60,819 nt of DNA from positions 1 to 60,819 of the forward strand of contig JAFTWE010000042.1 in the NCBI GenBank assembly GCA_017465465.1. The letters are read 5' to 3'. A model generated the notes under the pieces. That model made no database searches, had not been told where the DNA came from, and saw nothing but the letters and a program-made list of their open reading frames with translations. Below, piece by piece: positions 42,816 to 52,178 of the stretch. The DNA comes from Clostridia bacterium. GTDB lineage: Bacteria > Bacillota > Clostridia > Oscillospirales > Acutalibacteraceae. Numbering within the stretch: position 1 is the stretch's first letter; every line of letters starts with the position of its first letter. Both the position numbers and the translations under genes were made by a program.

Positions 42816-44417
42816 TTACACAAGGGAGGCGTCTGCCATTTCTTCCAGGTATTCGTCAAAGGTGATTTCCTTATCATAGAAGCTGCCGGTGGTAACATCA
42901 ATAATTCTTGTGGCTATTGTCTGCACAAACTGGTGGTCGTGAGAGGTAAACAAAACAGTTTCGGGGAATTTGATAATTCCGTTATTGAGTGATGCGATTG
43001 ATTCCAAATCAAGGTGGTTTGTCGGCTCATCAAAGAGCAAAACATTAGCACCTGAAAGCATCATTTTACAAAGCATACAGCGAACTCGCTCGCCGCCCGA
43101 AAGCACCTTTGCCTTTTTGGTTGCCTCTTCACCCGAAAACATCATTCTGCCAAGCCAACCGCGAACATCAGACTCAAAAATCAAATCGGAATATCTTCTC
43201 AACCAGTCAATTAGGCTGTCCTCACAGCCGTCAAAAAATTCGGAGTTGTCGCTGGGGAAATATGACTGCGAAGTGGTTACGCCCCACTTAAATTCGCCCT
43301 CGTCAGGCTCAATTTCACCCATAAGAATTTTGAAAAGAGTGGTTTTTGCAAGGCTGTCTGTGCCTACAAAAGCAACCTTTTCTCTGGGCTTGATTGTAAA
43401 GCTTACATTATCAAGCACCTTTCTTTCACCAACAGTTTTTGAAATTCCGCTGACGGTAAGAAGGTCGTTACCAACCTCACGGTCGGGCTTGAAATCCACA
43501 AACGGAAAACGCCTTGAAGAAACGGGAATATCTTCAATAACAAGGTTGTCAAGGAGCTTTTTACGGCTGGTTGCCTGCTTGGATTTTGAGGCATTAGCGC
43601 TGAATCGGGCAATAAATTCCTGCAATTCCTTTTTCTTGGCTTCGGCCTTTTTATTCTGCTCGCGAAGCTGACGCTGAGCCATCTGTGTGTATTCATACCA
43701 GAAGTCATAGTTACCCACATACATTGCGATTTTGCCAAAGTCAATATCAACAATGTGGGTGCAAACCTTATTGAGGAAATGACGGTCATGAGAAACAACA
43801 ATAACCGTACTGTCAAGCTCAATCAAAAACTCTTCAAGCCAGCTTATTGCATCAATATCAAGGTGGTTGGTAGGCTCGTCCATAAGAAGAATCTGAGGAT
43901 TGCCGAAAAGAGCCTGAGCAAGAAGTACCTTAACCTTCATAGCATCGGTAAGCTCACTCATCTGAAGATAGTGAAATTCATTGGTAACACCAAGTCCGTT
44001 CAAGAGAATTTCAGCGTCACTCTCGGCACTGTAGCCGCCCATTTCTGCAAATTCGTCTTCAATTTCGCAAACTCTGATTCCCTCTTCCTCAGTTAAATCA
44101 GTCTTTGAATAAAGGTCATCACGCTCGTCCATAATTTTGCAAAGGTCCATATTTCCCATAAGAACGGTGCGGATAACTGAATATTCGTCAAATTCAAAGT
44201 GGTTCTGCTTAAGAACAGAAAGCCTCTCACCGGGGGTATAAATTACCTCGCCCTTGTTGGGCTCGATTTCACCTGAGAGAATTTTTAAAAAGGTTGATTT
44301 ACCTGCACCGTTTGCGCCGATAAGGCCGTAGCAGTTACCCTTGGTGAATGTCATATCAACATTTTTAAAAAGCTCTCTGCCGCCATACTGAAGTCCTACA
44401 TTTACTGTGCTTATCAT
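42816..44417 (-). CDS. ABC-F family ATPase (YkpA/YbiT-like)
   Basis: A soluble protein with two ATP-binding domains and no membrane segment, of the kind that acts on ribosomes. Domain 1 has Walker A IGANGAGKST, a weak signature (MSELTDAMK) and LLMDEPTNHLDIDA. The Lys/Gln/Glu-rich linker is at about 235-290. Domain 2 has a degenerate Walker A (VGTDSLAKTT), LSGGERVR and LLFDEPTNHLDLES. The N-terminal half closely resembles B. subtilis YkpA, which is a housekeeping type. It is last in the operon and overlaps the S26 peptidase gene by 4 nt (ATGA), so it is translationally coupled to it. Confidence 0.92.
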   Translation of the reverse strand: MISTVNVGLQYGGRELFKNVDMTFTKGNCYGLIGANGAGKSTFLKILSGEIEPNKGEVIYTPGERLSVLKQNHFEFDEYSVIRTVLMGNMDLCKIMDERDDLYSKTDLTEEEGIRVCEIEDEFAEMGGYSAESDAEILLNGLGVTNEFHYLQMSELTDAMKVKVLLAQALFGNPQILLMDEPTNHLDIDAISWLEEFLIELDSTVIVVSHDRHFLNKVCTHIVDIDFGKIAMYVGNYDFWYEYTQMAQRQLREQNKKAEAKKKELQEFIARFSANASKSKQATSRKKLLDNLVIEDIPVSSRRFPFVDFKPDREVGNDLLTVSGISKTVGERKVLDNVSFTIKPREKVAFVGTDSLAKTTLFKILMGEIEPDEGEFKWGVTTSQSYFPSDNSEFFDGCEDSLIDWLRRYSDLIFESDVRGWLGRMMFSGEEATKKAKVLSGGERVRCMLCKMMLSGANVLLFDEPTNHLDLESIASLNNGIIKFPETVLFTSHDHQFVQTIATRIIDVTTGSFYDKEITFDEYLEEMADASLV

Positions 44418-44863
44418 TGGTTTTTTGCTCCTAATCTTATCTTAATAGAATTTATTATTCGGTTTTTCCACCTGATTGCAGGCAGAGTAATTTTATATTT
44501 TTTAAAATACGCGCTGTCAGAATTCAGCACTCTGCCGTTTCGTTCAACAGCTTCAAGAATGCCCAGAACGCTTGATTTATCAGCAATTTCCGTTGTCCAT
44601 TGACTGTCACCGCGCAAGGTGATTTCATTGCCTTTTATTGCAAGAATTCTGTGAAGAACAAGCCTTCCGTTGCTTCTTTTAAAAAGAACAATGTCCCCCG
44701 CCTCAAGGGGCTTTTTGATTTCAGAAATAACTACAATATCTTCACCGTCTTTAATAACGGGCTCCATACTTTTCCCCGACGCAGTAATTCTAACCTTACC
44801 GCCTGAGGATAAAATTTCTTCAATTACAGGTGCCATTTCTTTTAATGAAAGAGTGTTACTCAA
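44414..44863 (-). CDS. S24/S26-type peptidase (Ser-His signal-peptidase-like)
   Basis: A 149-residue protein with the S26 core. The nucleophile is Ser32 in ASGKSMEPVI; LEAGDIVLF and VLHRI follow, with His71 where bacterial type I peptidases have Lys, as in the archaeal/ER-like SipW type. No transmembrane helix is evident. Such stand-alone proteins often occur beside PqqD-like proteins and may trim leader peptides. The start is probably a TTG at 44863, overlapping the PqqD-like stop, with GGGCGGA upstream. It is coupled to the ABC-F gene by a 4-nt overlap. Confidence 0.82.
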   Translation of the reverse strand: MSNTLSLKEMAPVIEEILSSGGKVRITASGKSMEPVIKDGEDIVVISEIKKPLEAGDIVLFKRSNGRLVLHRILAIKGNEITLRGDSQWTTEIADKSSVLGILEAVERNGRVLNSDSAYFKKYKITLPAIRWKNRIINSIKIRLGAKNQ

Positions 44864-45113
44864 TTATATCCGCCCTTTCAAGGGTTGTGATAAATTCATC
44901 CACATCTGCGCTGATGCTTTCAGCCGTAACATTACATTCTTTTGCAAGGGAAGAAATAATTTCATCTTTTTCTGCCCCTTTTTCAAGCATTCGCCATATA
45001 AACTTTGCAGTTTCATTAACGGTGATAATTCCTTGAAAATCCATACCTGCAGTTGACACAACAATGTTCATTCCGCTGACCTCGCGAAGCTTATATTCAG
45101 GCTTAATTTTCAT
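44856..45113 (-). CDS. PqqD-like protein (RiPP recognition element)
   Basis: An 85-residue PqqD family protein (TVNETAKFIWRMLEKGAEKDE, then VDEFITTLERADIIE). PqqD domains bind leader peptides of ribosomally made, modified peptides and present them to modifying enzymes. The start at ATG 45113 has GGGTGA upstream. It overlaps the exporter gene by 11 nt and the S26 gene by 8 nt, so all are one transcript. Confidence 0.88.
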   Translation of the reverse strand: MKIKPEYKLREVSGMNIVVSTAGMDFQGIITVNETAKFIWRMLEKGAEKDEIISSLAKECNVTAESISADVDEFITTLERADIIE

Positions 45114-46803
45114 AAAAATCACCCGTTTCTTCAATAGTTATTTTTCCGTCAGTTATTTTAAGCTCCTTGTTGCATACGCTCAAGGCCGCCTTCTTATGAG
45201 TGATAATCATAAGGGTTTTATTTTCAAGCTCCCTGAGGTTTTTGATAAGGCGCTTTTCTGTTTCTTCATCAAGGGCAGAGGTTGCTTCGTCGAGCAAAAT
45301 AATCGGTGCATCATACAGAAGAGCTCTGGCAATGGCAATTCGCTGAGCCTGACCCTCCGAGAGTCCGAGGCCTCTTTCACCGAGAAGGGTATCAAGCCCT
45401 TGCTCAAATTCATTTATAAATTCATCACAGCAGCTAAGGCGTATTGCCCTGTGGATTTCTTCTTCGGTTTTTCCGCTGTTCATAAAGGTGATGTTTTCAT
45501 ACACAGTACCTGATAAAAGGAGATTGCCCTGAGGCACATAAGAAAACAGCCTGCGTGTTTCTCTGTCGGCAAGTCTGCTTTTTTCTCCCAAAAGGCAGAT
45601 TTCACCGCTTTGAGGAGTAAGCACTCCCATCATAAGCTTAAAGAGTGTGCTTTTGCCGATGCCCGAAATACCCGTAACTGCAACAAAATCGCCTTTTTTG
45701 ATTTCACAATTTGCCCCTTCAAAAACCAAATCACGGTTATATTTAAAGGTGACATCTTTAATTTTTATTGAGCTGAGGCCGTTGTAAAAATCATTGATAT
45801 CATCAATTTTTTTGCCGCAGCAAATTTCATCAGGGAGATTTTCAAATTCCATAAGCCTTTCGGCAGAGGCAACCGTTGCATAAAACGAGGGTAAAATACC
45901 GGAAAGGGCAGAAAGCGGGCCTTGAATCTGATTAACAAGCTGAAGCACAGCCGACATTTCGCCGATATCGAGAATTCCGTTATATACGCGGTAGCCGCCC
46001 CAAATAATTGCAAATAAATGCCCTGCGCTGAAAACAAGATTAACTCCGCTGTTTGCAAAAATGCTTATAGTGGCTCTTTTAATTCTTACACGGTAATTTT
46101 CACCCATAAGCTCATCAGCCTTCTGACAGATGCGGTCATAAGCGTTAAACACCTTAACCACAAGCACCTCGCTTACAGCTTCCTGCATAAAGGAGCGCAC
46201 CTTGCCGTCTGCCTCCTGACTTTTTTTATGGATTTCTTTAAGATACTTTTTAAAAAGCCTTGAAAATCCAACAAGAAGCCCGCCGCCTGCAACAAAGGCA
46301 AGGGTGAAAACCGGGTCAAAGCTGAGCATAATCAAAACAGCCAGCACCAGACGGACAACAAGTGTAATCAGCCTTGGCAAAAGGGACATTATTCCGTCAG
46401 TTACAACTCCCACATCAGAAATCAGTCTGTTCAAAATTTCTCCGCTGTGGAAAGCAGAAATTTCGCTGTAATCTTTTTTAAGCACAGTTTCAAAAATATG
46501 AGCCCGAAGTCTCATTTCTATTTTGGTTTTGGAGCGTTCAAAAATGTTTCTGCTCACGATTTTAAAAACAAACTGCACAGATAAAATCACACCAAGGATA
46601 ATTGCACCCTGTGTAAGCTCAGCCATATCACGGTAGGTTGCACCGTTAACAATGCTCTTTGTGCCGAATGCCGACAACACACCTGCAAAAGCCAGCACAA
46701 CGCTGAGCACCCCGTAAGCAAACACACCCTTAAGGTGATTTTTTGATACGCGGTACATCCATTTAACGGCTGTCATATCCTGATGTCGGTTCCTTTTTTT
46801 CAT
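45103..46803 (-). CDS. ABC exporter (fused membrane and ATPase domains)
   Basis: A half-size exporter of 566 residues. Six hydrophobic helices are within residues 25-310. The ATPase follows, with Walker A GISGIGKST (378-386), the signature LSEGQAQR (481-488) and Walker B IILLDEA (501-507). There is no N-terminal C39 peptidase domain, so any leader removal would need another protease, which the S26 gene could supply. The start has GGAG 7-8 nt upstream and follows the kinase gene by 10 bp. The substrate is unknown; peptide or lipid are both possible. Confidence 0.9.
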   Translation of the reverse strand: MKKRNRHQDMTAVKWMYRVSKNHLKGVFAYGVLSVVLAFAGVLSAFGTKSIVNGATYRDMAELTQGAIILGVILSVQFVFKIVSRNIFERSKTKIEMRLRAHIFETVLKKDYSEISAFHSGEILNRLISDVGVVTDGIMSLLPRLITLVVRLVLAVLIMLSFDPVFTLAFVAGGGLLVGFSRLFKKYLKEIHKKSQEADGKVRSFMQEAVSEVLVVKVFNAYDRICQKADELMGENYRVRIKRATISIFANSGVNLVFSAGHLFAIIWGGYRVYNGILDIGEMSAVLQLVNQIQGPLSALSGILPSFYATVASAERLMEFENLPDEICCGKKIDDINDFYNGLSSIKIKDVTFKYNRDLVFEGANCEIKKGDFVAVTGISGIGKSTLFKLMMGVLTPQSGEICLLGEKSRLADRETRRLFSYVPQGNLLLSGTVYENITFMNSGKTEEEIHRAIRLSCCDEFINEFEQGLDTLLGERGLGLSEGQAQRIAIARALLYDAPIILLDEATSALDEETEKRLIKNLRELENKTLMIITHKKAALSVCNKELKITDGKITIEETGDFYEN

Positions 46804-46813
46804 AAAATCTCCG

Positions 46814-47503
46814 TCATTTCATCATATCATAAGCCATTTTAACGGCTTCACTGCTTGTATCACAAAGCATTGCATAAAAGCTGACATTTTCAAGCAAGTC
46901 CTCTACCCTCAAACAAAGCAAATCCATTTTACCTTCATCATCGGGGCGGATTGTCTGATTAAAAAGCGGCGTCATCGCACTTTGAGCATCTAACCTTTTA
47001 ATCTGATTTTGCCCCCTGTCAAGAAAGCAAATTCCTTTTATGGGGTATCCCTTGTTGACGCTTATATCATTTTTGCCGCTGAAGGGTGTGCCGAAGGCAA
47101 AATATTGCCCGTCAACCTTTCTTACAGCAGGCTTATCGTCGTTAATAATCTCTGCTTTTTCAAACACCCTGAGCCAACCCTCGGTGTGGGTAGATTTCCC
47201 CGTTCCGCTGGGGGCAGAAAAGAGGTACGCTTCACCCTCCAGCTCCACCGCAGAGGCATGAAGCATCATACCGTCAAAGCTCAGAAGTTCTTTATAAAAT
47301 GCCGCACCCATACCGATATATTCAATCTCTTCATCGGTGAGAGTCGGGAATTTTTTTCGCCTTGAAATATAATAATCTTCCCCTAAAGAGAGCTTGATTT
47401 GTGGCTCTTTTTCATCGCAAATATACTTCTTGCTTCTGCTTTTTAAAAGGTCAAAACGGCAGGAATATTCCACAGTTAAGCCTGCAATTTTATAAACTGC
47501 CAT
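46814..47503 (-). CDS. HPr-kinase-like (HprK/PEPCK fold) protein
   Basis: A 229-residue protein with the HprK C-terminal fold: LHASAV (His82), the P-loop SAPSGTGKST (about 96-105), the acid pair NDD (121-123) and FGTPFSGK. It lacks the N-terminal domain of true HPr kinase. Similar proteins occur in lasso-peptide and other peptide clusters, where one (the paeninodin kinase) phosphorylates the precursor's terminal Ser. The start at ATG 47503 has GAGGTGG upstream; the longer frame lacks a site. It is the first gene after a strong promoter, and only about 30 nt of leader precede it. Confidence 0.82.
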   Translation of the reverse strand: MAVYKIAGLTVEYSCRFDLLKSRSKKYICDEKEPQIKLSLGEDYYISRRKKFPTLTDEEIEYIGMGAAFYKELLSFDGMMLHASAVELEGEAYLFSAPSGTGKSTHTEGWLRVFEKAEIINDDKPAVRKVDGQYFAFGTPFSGKNDISVNKGYPIKGICFLDRGQNQIKRLDAQSAMTPLFNQTIRPDDEGKMDLLCLRVEDLLENVSFYAMLCDTSSEAVKMAYDMMK

Positions 47504-47538
47504 TTTGCCACCTCTTTCAACACACAAATAGACATTTT

Positions 47539-47567
47539 ATTTTAACATTTATATGTAATAAAGTCAA
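47539..47567 (-). promoter_or_regulatory. promoter of the HprK-like/PqqD operon
   Basis: On the minus strand TTGACT (47562-47567), a 17-bp spacer and an extended -10 TGTTAAAAT (core 47539-47544) begin directly after the clpC terminator. Confidence 0.75.
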
Positions 47568-47602
47568 ATAAAAAGCGGTATCACCGTAGGCAATACCGCT
47601 TT
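47565..47602 (-). terminator. intrinsic terminator of the clpC operon
   Basis: AAAGCGGTAT (47572-47581) and ATACCGCTTT (47593-47602) form a 10-bp stem with an 11-nt loop, followed on the minus strand by TTTTATTT. Confidence 0.9.
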
Positions 47603-47606
47603 AAGA

Positions 47607-50048
47607 TTATTCCTGTGAAAAAACGAAGCTGTCGTTTTCGTATTTACAGATATATTTGTGACCCGAAGTTATTGTTAAATCAAGCATTTTTTCACTCAGC
47701 GGGTCTTCAATTTTGGACTGAATGGCTCTTCTCAGCGGTCTTGCACCGTAAACCGGGTCAAAGCCCTCGTCAGCAATTTTAGAAACCGCGCTGTCATCAA
47801 ACTCAATTTCAATGCCCAAGCCCTTTGTGCGTTTACGAAGCGTTTCAAGCATTCTTGAAGCGATTTCTTTAATATCGTCTTTTTTGAGCTGTTCAAACAC
47901 AATTATGTCATCAACTCTGTTAAGGAATTCGGGGCGGAAGAGCTTTTTAAGCTCACCCATAACAGCATCGTGAATTTTGCTGTCAGAGAGCGCACCGCCG
48001 TTATCATCAGCATTAAAGCCAAGAGATTTGCCTGCTCCGCCGCTTATGAGCTTTGCGCCAACATTTGATGTCATAATAACAACGGTGTTTTTAAAGTCAA
48101 CCTTTCTGCCCTGAGAATCAGTCAGCACACCGTCATCAAGGATTTGCAAAAGCATATTAAATACATCGGGATGAGCCTTTTCAATTTCATCAAAAAGCAC
48201 CACGCTGTATGGCTTGCGGCGAACCTTTTCGGTGAGCTGACCGCCTTCATCATAGCCTACATAGCCGGGAGGCGAGCCTACCATTCGCGAAACAGTATGC
48301 TTTTCCATATATTCTGACATATCCAGCCTGATAAGAGCATTTTCATCGCCAAACATTGTAGCAGCCAAGGTTTTGCAAAGCTCCGTTTTACCCACACCTG
48401 TAGGGCCGAGGAAAATAAACGAGCCTGTGGGTCTGTTGGGGTCTTTGAGACCTACACGGCCGCGGCGGATAGCTTTGGCAATGGCAGAAACAGCCTTATT
48501 CTGACCAACCAGTCTGCGGTGCATTTCTTCTTCAAGGTTAAGAAGCCGCTGACTTTCCTCCTGAGTGAGCTGAACAACGGGGATATGTGTCCATTCTGAC
48601 ACAACAGCCGCGATATCTTCGGGTGTTACCTCACCTTTCATTTCGCAGTTTTTGCGGTTCCAGCTTTCTTTGGTTTCATCAAGCTTTTTCTGAAGCTCTT
48701 TTTCTTCATCTCTCAGCTTTGCGGCAAGCTCATAATTCTGGCTGTTGACTGCGGCTGATTTTTCATCAGACACCGCTTTGATTTTATCCTCAAGCTCCTT
48801 GATGTTTTCAGGGGGAGTGAAGGCACGAAGCCTGATTTTAGAAGCCGCTTCATCAATGAGGTCGATTGCCTTGTCAGGAAGATATCTGTCAGTGATATAT
48901 CTTGATGACAGATGAACTGCCGCTTCAATGGCCTCATCAGGGATTTTTACATTGTGGTGAGCTTCATATTTATCGTGAAGACCTTTTAGAATTTCAATAG
49001 CCTCCTCCTGAGAGGGTTCACCAACAACAATAGGCTGAAAACGCCTTTCAAGAGCAGAGTCTTTTTCTATATTTTTACGGTACTCTTCAAGGGTGGTTGC
49101 ACCGATTACCTGCATTTCTCCCCTTGCCAATGAGGGTTTGAGGATATTTGCCGCATCCACCGCTCCCTCGGCTGAGCCTGCACCCATAAGGGTGTGCACC
49201 TCGTCAATGAAGAGAATAACATCCCCCGCCTTGGTTACTTCATCAATAGCGGCTTTAATTCGCTCTTCAAAGTCGCCTCGGTACTTTGTACCGGCAACCA
49301 TACCTGTTAAGTCAAGTGAAATAATCCTCTTGCCCCTGAGAAGCTCGGGAACTTCATCCGTTGCAATTTTAAGGGCAAGACCCTCGGCAATAGCCGTTTT
49401 ACCAACACCCGGCTCACCGATTAAGCAAGGGTTATTTTTGGTGCGGCGGCAAAGAATCTGAATAACTCGGTTAATTTCGGTATGCCTTCCGATTACCGGG
49501 TCAATTTTCCCCTGGCGGGCAAGGTCGGTCAAATCTCTGCCAAACTGCTCAATGGTGGGCGTGTCACTCTTTTTGCTTTGCTTGCCTTTATCACCTGCAG
49601 ATGAATTTGAGGAAGAAACACTTTTTGAAATTTCATTGATTATTTCATTTGGTGAAATTCCGTATTTCTCAAGTATATTCATTGCAAAACAGCTTGAATC
49701 CTTGGCAATGGCGATAAGGATATGCTCCGTTCCTACATAAGAATGATTCATTGAACGGGCGGCAGAAATTGCGCTTTCAATAATCTGCTTGCTTCTTGGG
49801 GTAAACTCGTTAGGCGACAGAACTGTGGGAGTGCCGATACCTACGGTTGTTTTAAGTGTGTTTTCAACAGAAGAAGCAGTAACTCCTTTGCTTGTTAAAA
49901 CCGTGTGGGCTACACTGCCCTCAACCCCCAGCAAGCCCACAAGAAGGTGCTCACTGCCGATATAAGTGTGACCTAAGTTTTCAGCCGATTCAATGGCATC
50001 GTTTAACGCTGTGTTTGCTTTTTGTGTGAAGCCTGTGAATTTATACAT
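47607..50048 (-). CDS. clpC: ATP-dependent Clp protease ATPase subunit ClpC
   Basis: A Hsp100 unfoldase of 813 residues that works with ClpP and the arginine kinase McsB. Two Clp_N repeats (about 1-145) are followed by AAA-1 with GEPGVGKTA, a middle region with a UVR-like helix pair ([16 protein letters not shown]), and AAA-2 with GPTGVGKTE and the C-terminal D2-small domain. The UVR region distinguishes it from ClpB. The ribosome site is AGGAGAGGTG. It is the fourth gene of ctsR-mcsA-mcsB-clpC; a hairpin element separates it from mcsB. Confidence 0.97.
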   Translation of the reverse strand: MYKFTGFTQKANTALNDAIESAENLGHTYIGSEHLLVGLLGVEGSVAHTVLTSKGVTASSVENTLKTTVGIGTPTVLSPNEFTPRSKQIIESAISAARSMNHSYVGTEHILIAIAKDSSCFAMNILEKYGISPNEIINEISKSVSSSNSSAGDKGKQSKKSDTPTIEQFGRDLTDLARQGKIDPVIGRHTEINRVIQILCRRTKNNPCLIGEPGVGKTAIAEGLALKIATDEVPELLRGKRIISLDLTGMVAGTKYRGDFEERIKAAIDEVTKAGDVILFIDEVHTLMGAGSAEGAVDAANILKPSLARGEMQVIGATTLEEYRKNIEKDSALERRFQPIVVGEPSQEEAIEILKGLHDKYEAHHNVKIPDEAIEAAVHLSSRYITDRYLPDKAIDLIDEAASKIRLRAFTPPENIKELEDKIKAVSDEKSAAVNSQNYELAAKLRDEEKELQKKLDETKESWNRKNCEMKGEVTPEDIAAVVSEWTHIPVVQLTQEESQRLLNLEEEMHRRLVGQNKAVSAIAKAIRRGRVGLKDPNRPTGSFIFLGPTGVGKTELCKTLAATMFGDENALIRLDMSEYMEKHTVSRMVGSPPGYVGYDEGGQLTEKVRRKPYSVVLFDEIEKAHPDVFNMLLQILDDGVLTDSQGRKVDFKNTVVIMTSNVGAKLISGGAGKSLGFNADDNGGALSDSKIHDAVMGELKKLFRPEFLNRVDDIIVFEQLKKDDIKEIASRMLETLRKRTKGLGIEIEFDDSAVSKIADEGFDPVYGARPLRRAIQSKIEDPLSEKMLDLTITSGHKYICKYENDSFVFSQE

Positions 50049-50063
50049 TCAGCACCTCTCCTT

Positions 50064-50120
50064 TTTTAGTTCAATGTCTGTGACATTGAGTGATATATCT
50101 GCTTCGCAGATTTATATTAT
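50064..50120. repeat. short hairpin element between mcsB and clpC
   Basis: Two mini-hairpins, a 7-bp stem (50072-50078 with 50082-50088) and ATCTGC/GCAGAT with a TTC loop (50097-50111), are joined by AGTGATAT (50089-50096) and followed by TTATATTATATC. AGTGATATT is the reverse complement of the linker in the right half of the array at 40.6 kb, so this looks like a shorter relative. It lies in the clpC leader. Confidence 0.5.
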
Positions 50121-50128
50121 ATCCGTTT

Positions 50129-51133
50129 TTATGCAAAAATTTCTCTCACCGCGTCAGCTCTGATAACATCACGCTGATATGCTGTCAGCTCCTGATTTTC
50201 ACGGGCTTTAATGGTTGCAGGCTGAACGCTGTAAGTGAGTTCGTTAAGCTTTTTCATATCAAAGTCAAAAATTCCGCTTCTTGCTCCAAGGCGAATCAAA
50301 GAAGAAAGCTCCATAAATTCGTCACAGGTGAGCATTCTTGCATATTGCAAAATTCCCCTTGCGCGCCAGATTTCATCAACCTGAGCCGGGTTTTCAAGCA
50401 GGCTCTTTGCGGCAGCTCTTTCCTGAGCCACAAGCTGAAGGGTGATTGACTGCAAGTTATCAAGAGCCTCCTGCTCTGAAATGCCGAGGGTTATCTGGTT
50501 GCTCAGCTGATAAATTGCACCCTTTGGCGAGCTGCCTTCACCGTGAGCGCCTCTGATAACAAGACCCAATTTTGACACCGTTGAAGCAAGCTTTCCAATC
50601 TGACCGCACTTTGTAAGGGCAGGCAGATGAAGCATTACAGACGCTCTCATTGCCGTGCCGAGATTTGTGGGGCATTGAGTAAGATAACCTATTCTATCGT
50701 CAAAGGCATAGTCCACACCTGATGAAATGATGTTATCCACTTTATCGGCAACATTGTATGCCTCTTTCAGCGCAAGACCCGACATCATAACCTGAAGCCT
50801 GATATGGTCCTCTTCACAAAGCATAATGCTGATTGCCTCGTCATCTGTGAGCACAAGCGCTCCGTCGCTGTCGGTTGCAAAATCAGGGCTAACAAGGTGG
50901 CGCTCTGCCAAAGACACTGCCTGAGCCTTGGTGAGAGTGGCTGTTTCGGTGTAAGAAAAGTCCCAATACTTTTGTGAAAGGAGTATATCTCTTACCTTTT
51001 CACAGACCTCTTTTTTGCCCTCTTTTGTGAGCTTGCAAGGGAACGGATATTCATCGATATTTCTCGCTAAACGAATTCGTGTGCTTAAAACGATATCTCC
51101 CTGCTCGCCGCTTTCTATATACCATTTATTCAT
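50129..51133 (-). CDS. mcsB: protein arginine kinase McsB
   Basis: An ATP:guanido phosphotransferase-fold enzyme that phosphorylates arginines on proteins, marking them for ClpCP, and that inactivates CtsR. Conserved blocks are VLSTRIRLARNIDEYPFP, LCEEDHIRLQ, DDRIGYLTQCPTNLGTAMR and VIRGAHGEGS. The 334-residue length fits. It follows mcsA by 53 bp. Confidence 0.96.
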   Translation of the reverse strand: MNKWYIESGEQGDIVLSTRIRLARNIDEYPFPCKLTKEGKKEVCEKVRDILLSQKYWDFSYTETATLTKAQAVSLAERHLVSPDFATDSDGALVLTDDEAISIMLCEEDHIRLQVMMSGLALKEAYNVADKVDNIISSGVDYAFDDRIGYLTQCPTNLGTAMRASVMLHLPALTKCGQIGKLASTVSKLGLVIRGAHGEGSSPKGAIYQLSNQITLGISEQEALDNLQSITLQLVAQERAAAKSLLENPAQVDEIWRARGILQYARMLTCDEFMELSSLIRLGARSGIFDFDMKKLNELTYSVQPATIKARENQELTAYQRDVIRADAVREIFA

Positions 51134-51186
51134 AGTTCAAAACCTATCCTTTCATTGGAATATCAACAAATATCTAAATTTTTAGA

Positions 51187-51696
51187 TTATTTGTTTTCCA
51201 AATCCTTAATCTTATCTCTGATAATCGCCGCCTGCTCAAATTCCTGCTTTTCAATAGCCTCTGCAAGCTCTTTTTTAAGCTTTTCAACAGGGTCTTCCTT
51301 AACCTCTTCCACAGGAGCAACCGTTGCCTCTACAGCCGGTGCCTGCTTACCGTTGTGCTTAATTCTGCCGTGAATTCGCTGAATGGACGGAAGCAATTTA
51401 TCATAGAAGGTTTCATAACATTCACTGCATCCGACTTTACCGCTTCTTACGATGTCGCCAAATGTATTTCCGCATTTTTTGCATCTTGTTTCAACAGGTG
51501 ACGCAAGCTTCTGCACGGTATCCCCCAGAAAGCCGCCGAAGAAATCATCAAGATTCAGACCAAAGCCTGAAAACATATCACCGTAGCCAAGATGTGCCGC
51601 ACACTCTGCACAAAGGTGCATCTGCGTGGTATCCCCGTTTACAACCCTTCTGATGTGAGTTGTAGCCTCATTTTTTCCGCAATTCTGACAAAGCAT
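51187..51696 (-). CDS. mcsA: McsA, activator of McsB
   Basis: A zinc-finger protein with four CxxC pairs (CQNC, CAEC, CKKC, CSEC) and a C-terminal UVR domain (KELAEAIEKQEFEQAAIIRDKIKDLE). It stimulates McsB and binds ClpC. The start was chosen at the ATG at 51696 (MLCQNC), 8 nt after AAAGGA; an ATG 6 nt earlier overlaps the ctsR stop but lies only 2 nt from the ribosome site. Confidence 0.94.
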   Translation of the reverse strand: MLCQNCGKNEATTHIRRVVNGDTTQMHLCAECAAHLGYGDMFSGFGLNLDDFFGGFLGDTVQKLASPVETRCKKCGNTFGDIVRSGKVGCSECYETFYDKLLPSIQRIHGRIKHNGKQAPAVEATVAPVEEVKEDPVEKLKKELAEAIEKQEFEQAAIIRDKIKDLENK

Positions 51697-51698
51697 AC

Positions 51699-52157
51699 TC
51701 ATCTTCCTTTCTTAACTGTTGACAATAAAATATTCTTAAATATTGACGCCCTGACGGTATCACGCAAGGGCAATGAAACTTCTCTTAAGCATTTATCGCT
51801 GGTTGCCGCAAGAGCCGCTATTGAAATCTCATCACTTAACAGATTCTGATAATTGAGATTACTTATGTGAGCTCTGCAGGTGGCCTCATCTGCCGACGGG
51901 CCAATGCTGTTTACAGCGTGCATAAGCGCCGAGCCCTTATCATAGCTCACGCGTGAAATCCTCACATATCCTCCGCCGCCTCGCCTGCTCTCTACAATAT
52001 ACCCGTGTTCGGGCGTAAATCTTGACGAAATAACGTAGTTAATCTGACTTGGTACGCAACCGATTGTCTGAGCCAGCTCGTTTCGCTGTATTTCAGTAAA
52101 GCCGTCACTCTCAAGCATTCTGAGAATCATATTGGCTATTTCATTACTCATATTCAT
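51699..52157 (-). CDS. ctsR: transcriptional repressor CtsR
   Basis: The class III heat-shock repressor, 152 residues. The winged-helix domain shows CVPSQINYVISSRFTPEHGYIVES and the wing RRGGGGYVRI, which contacts the operator. It is first in the operon and should repress its own transcription; several CtsR-type heptads lie in its promoter. Confidence 0.96.
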   Translation of the reverse strand: MNMSNEIANMILRMLESDGFTEIQRNELAQTIGCVPSQINYVISSRFTPEHGYIVESRRGGGGYVRISRVSYDKGSALMHAVNSIGPSADEATCRAHISNLNYQNLLSDEISIAALAATSDKCLREVSLPLRDTVRASIFKNILLSTVKKGR

Positions 52158-52178
52158 AATATCATCTCGCTTTTTGAT

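Noticed and set aside
42816..44417. ABC-F protein as an antibiotic-resistance or self-immunity gene
   Set aside because: The N-terminal half resembles YkpA-type housekeeping ABC-F proteins rather than Vga/Msr/Lsa types. Only its operon position would support immunity, so the claim is not made.
46814..47606. Precursor peptide gene before the HprK-like gene
   Set aside because: Only about 100 bp lie between clpC and the kinase start, filled by the clpC terminator and the promoter. No ORF fits.
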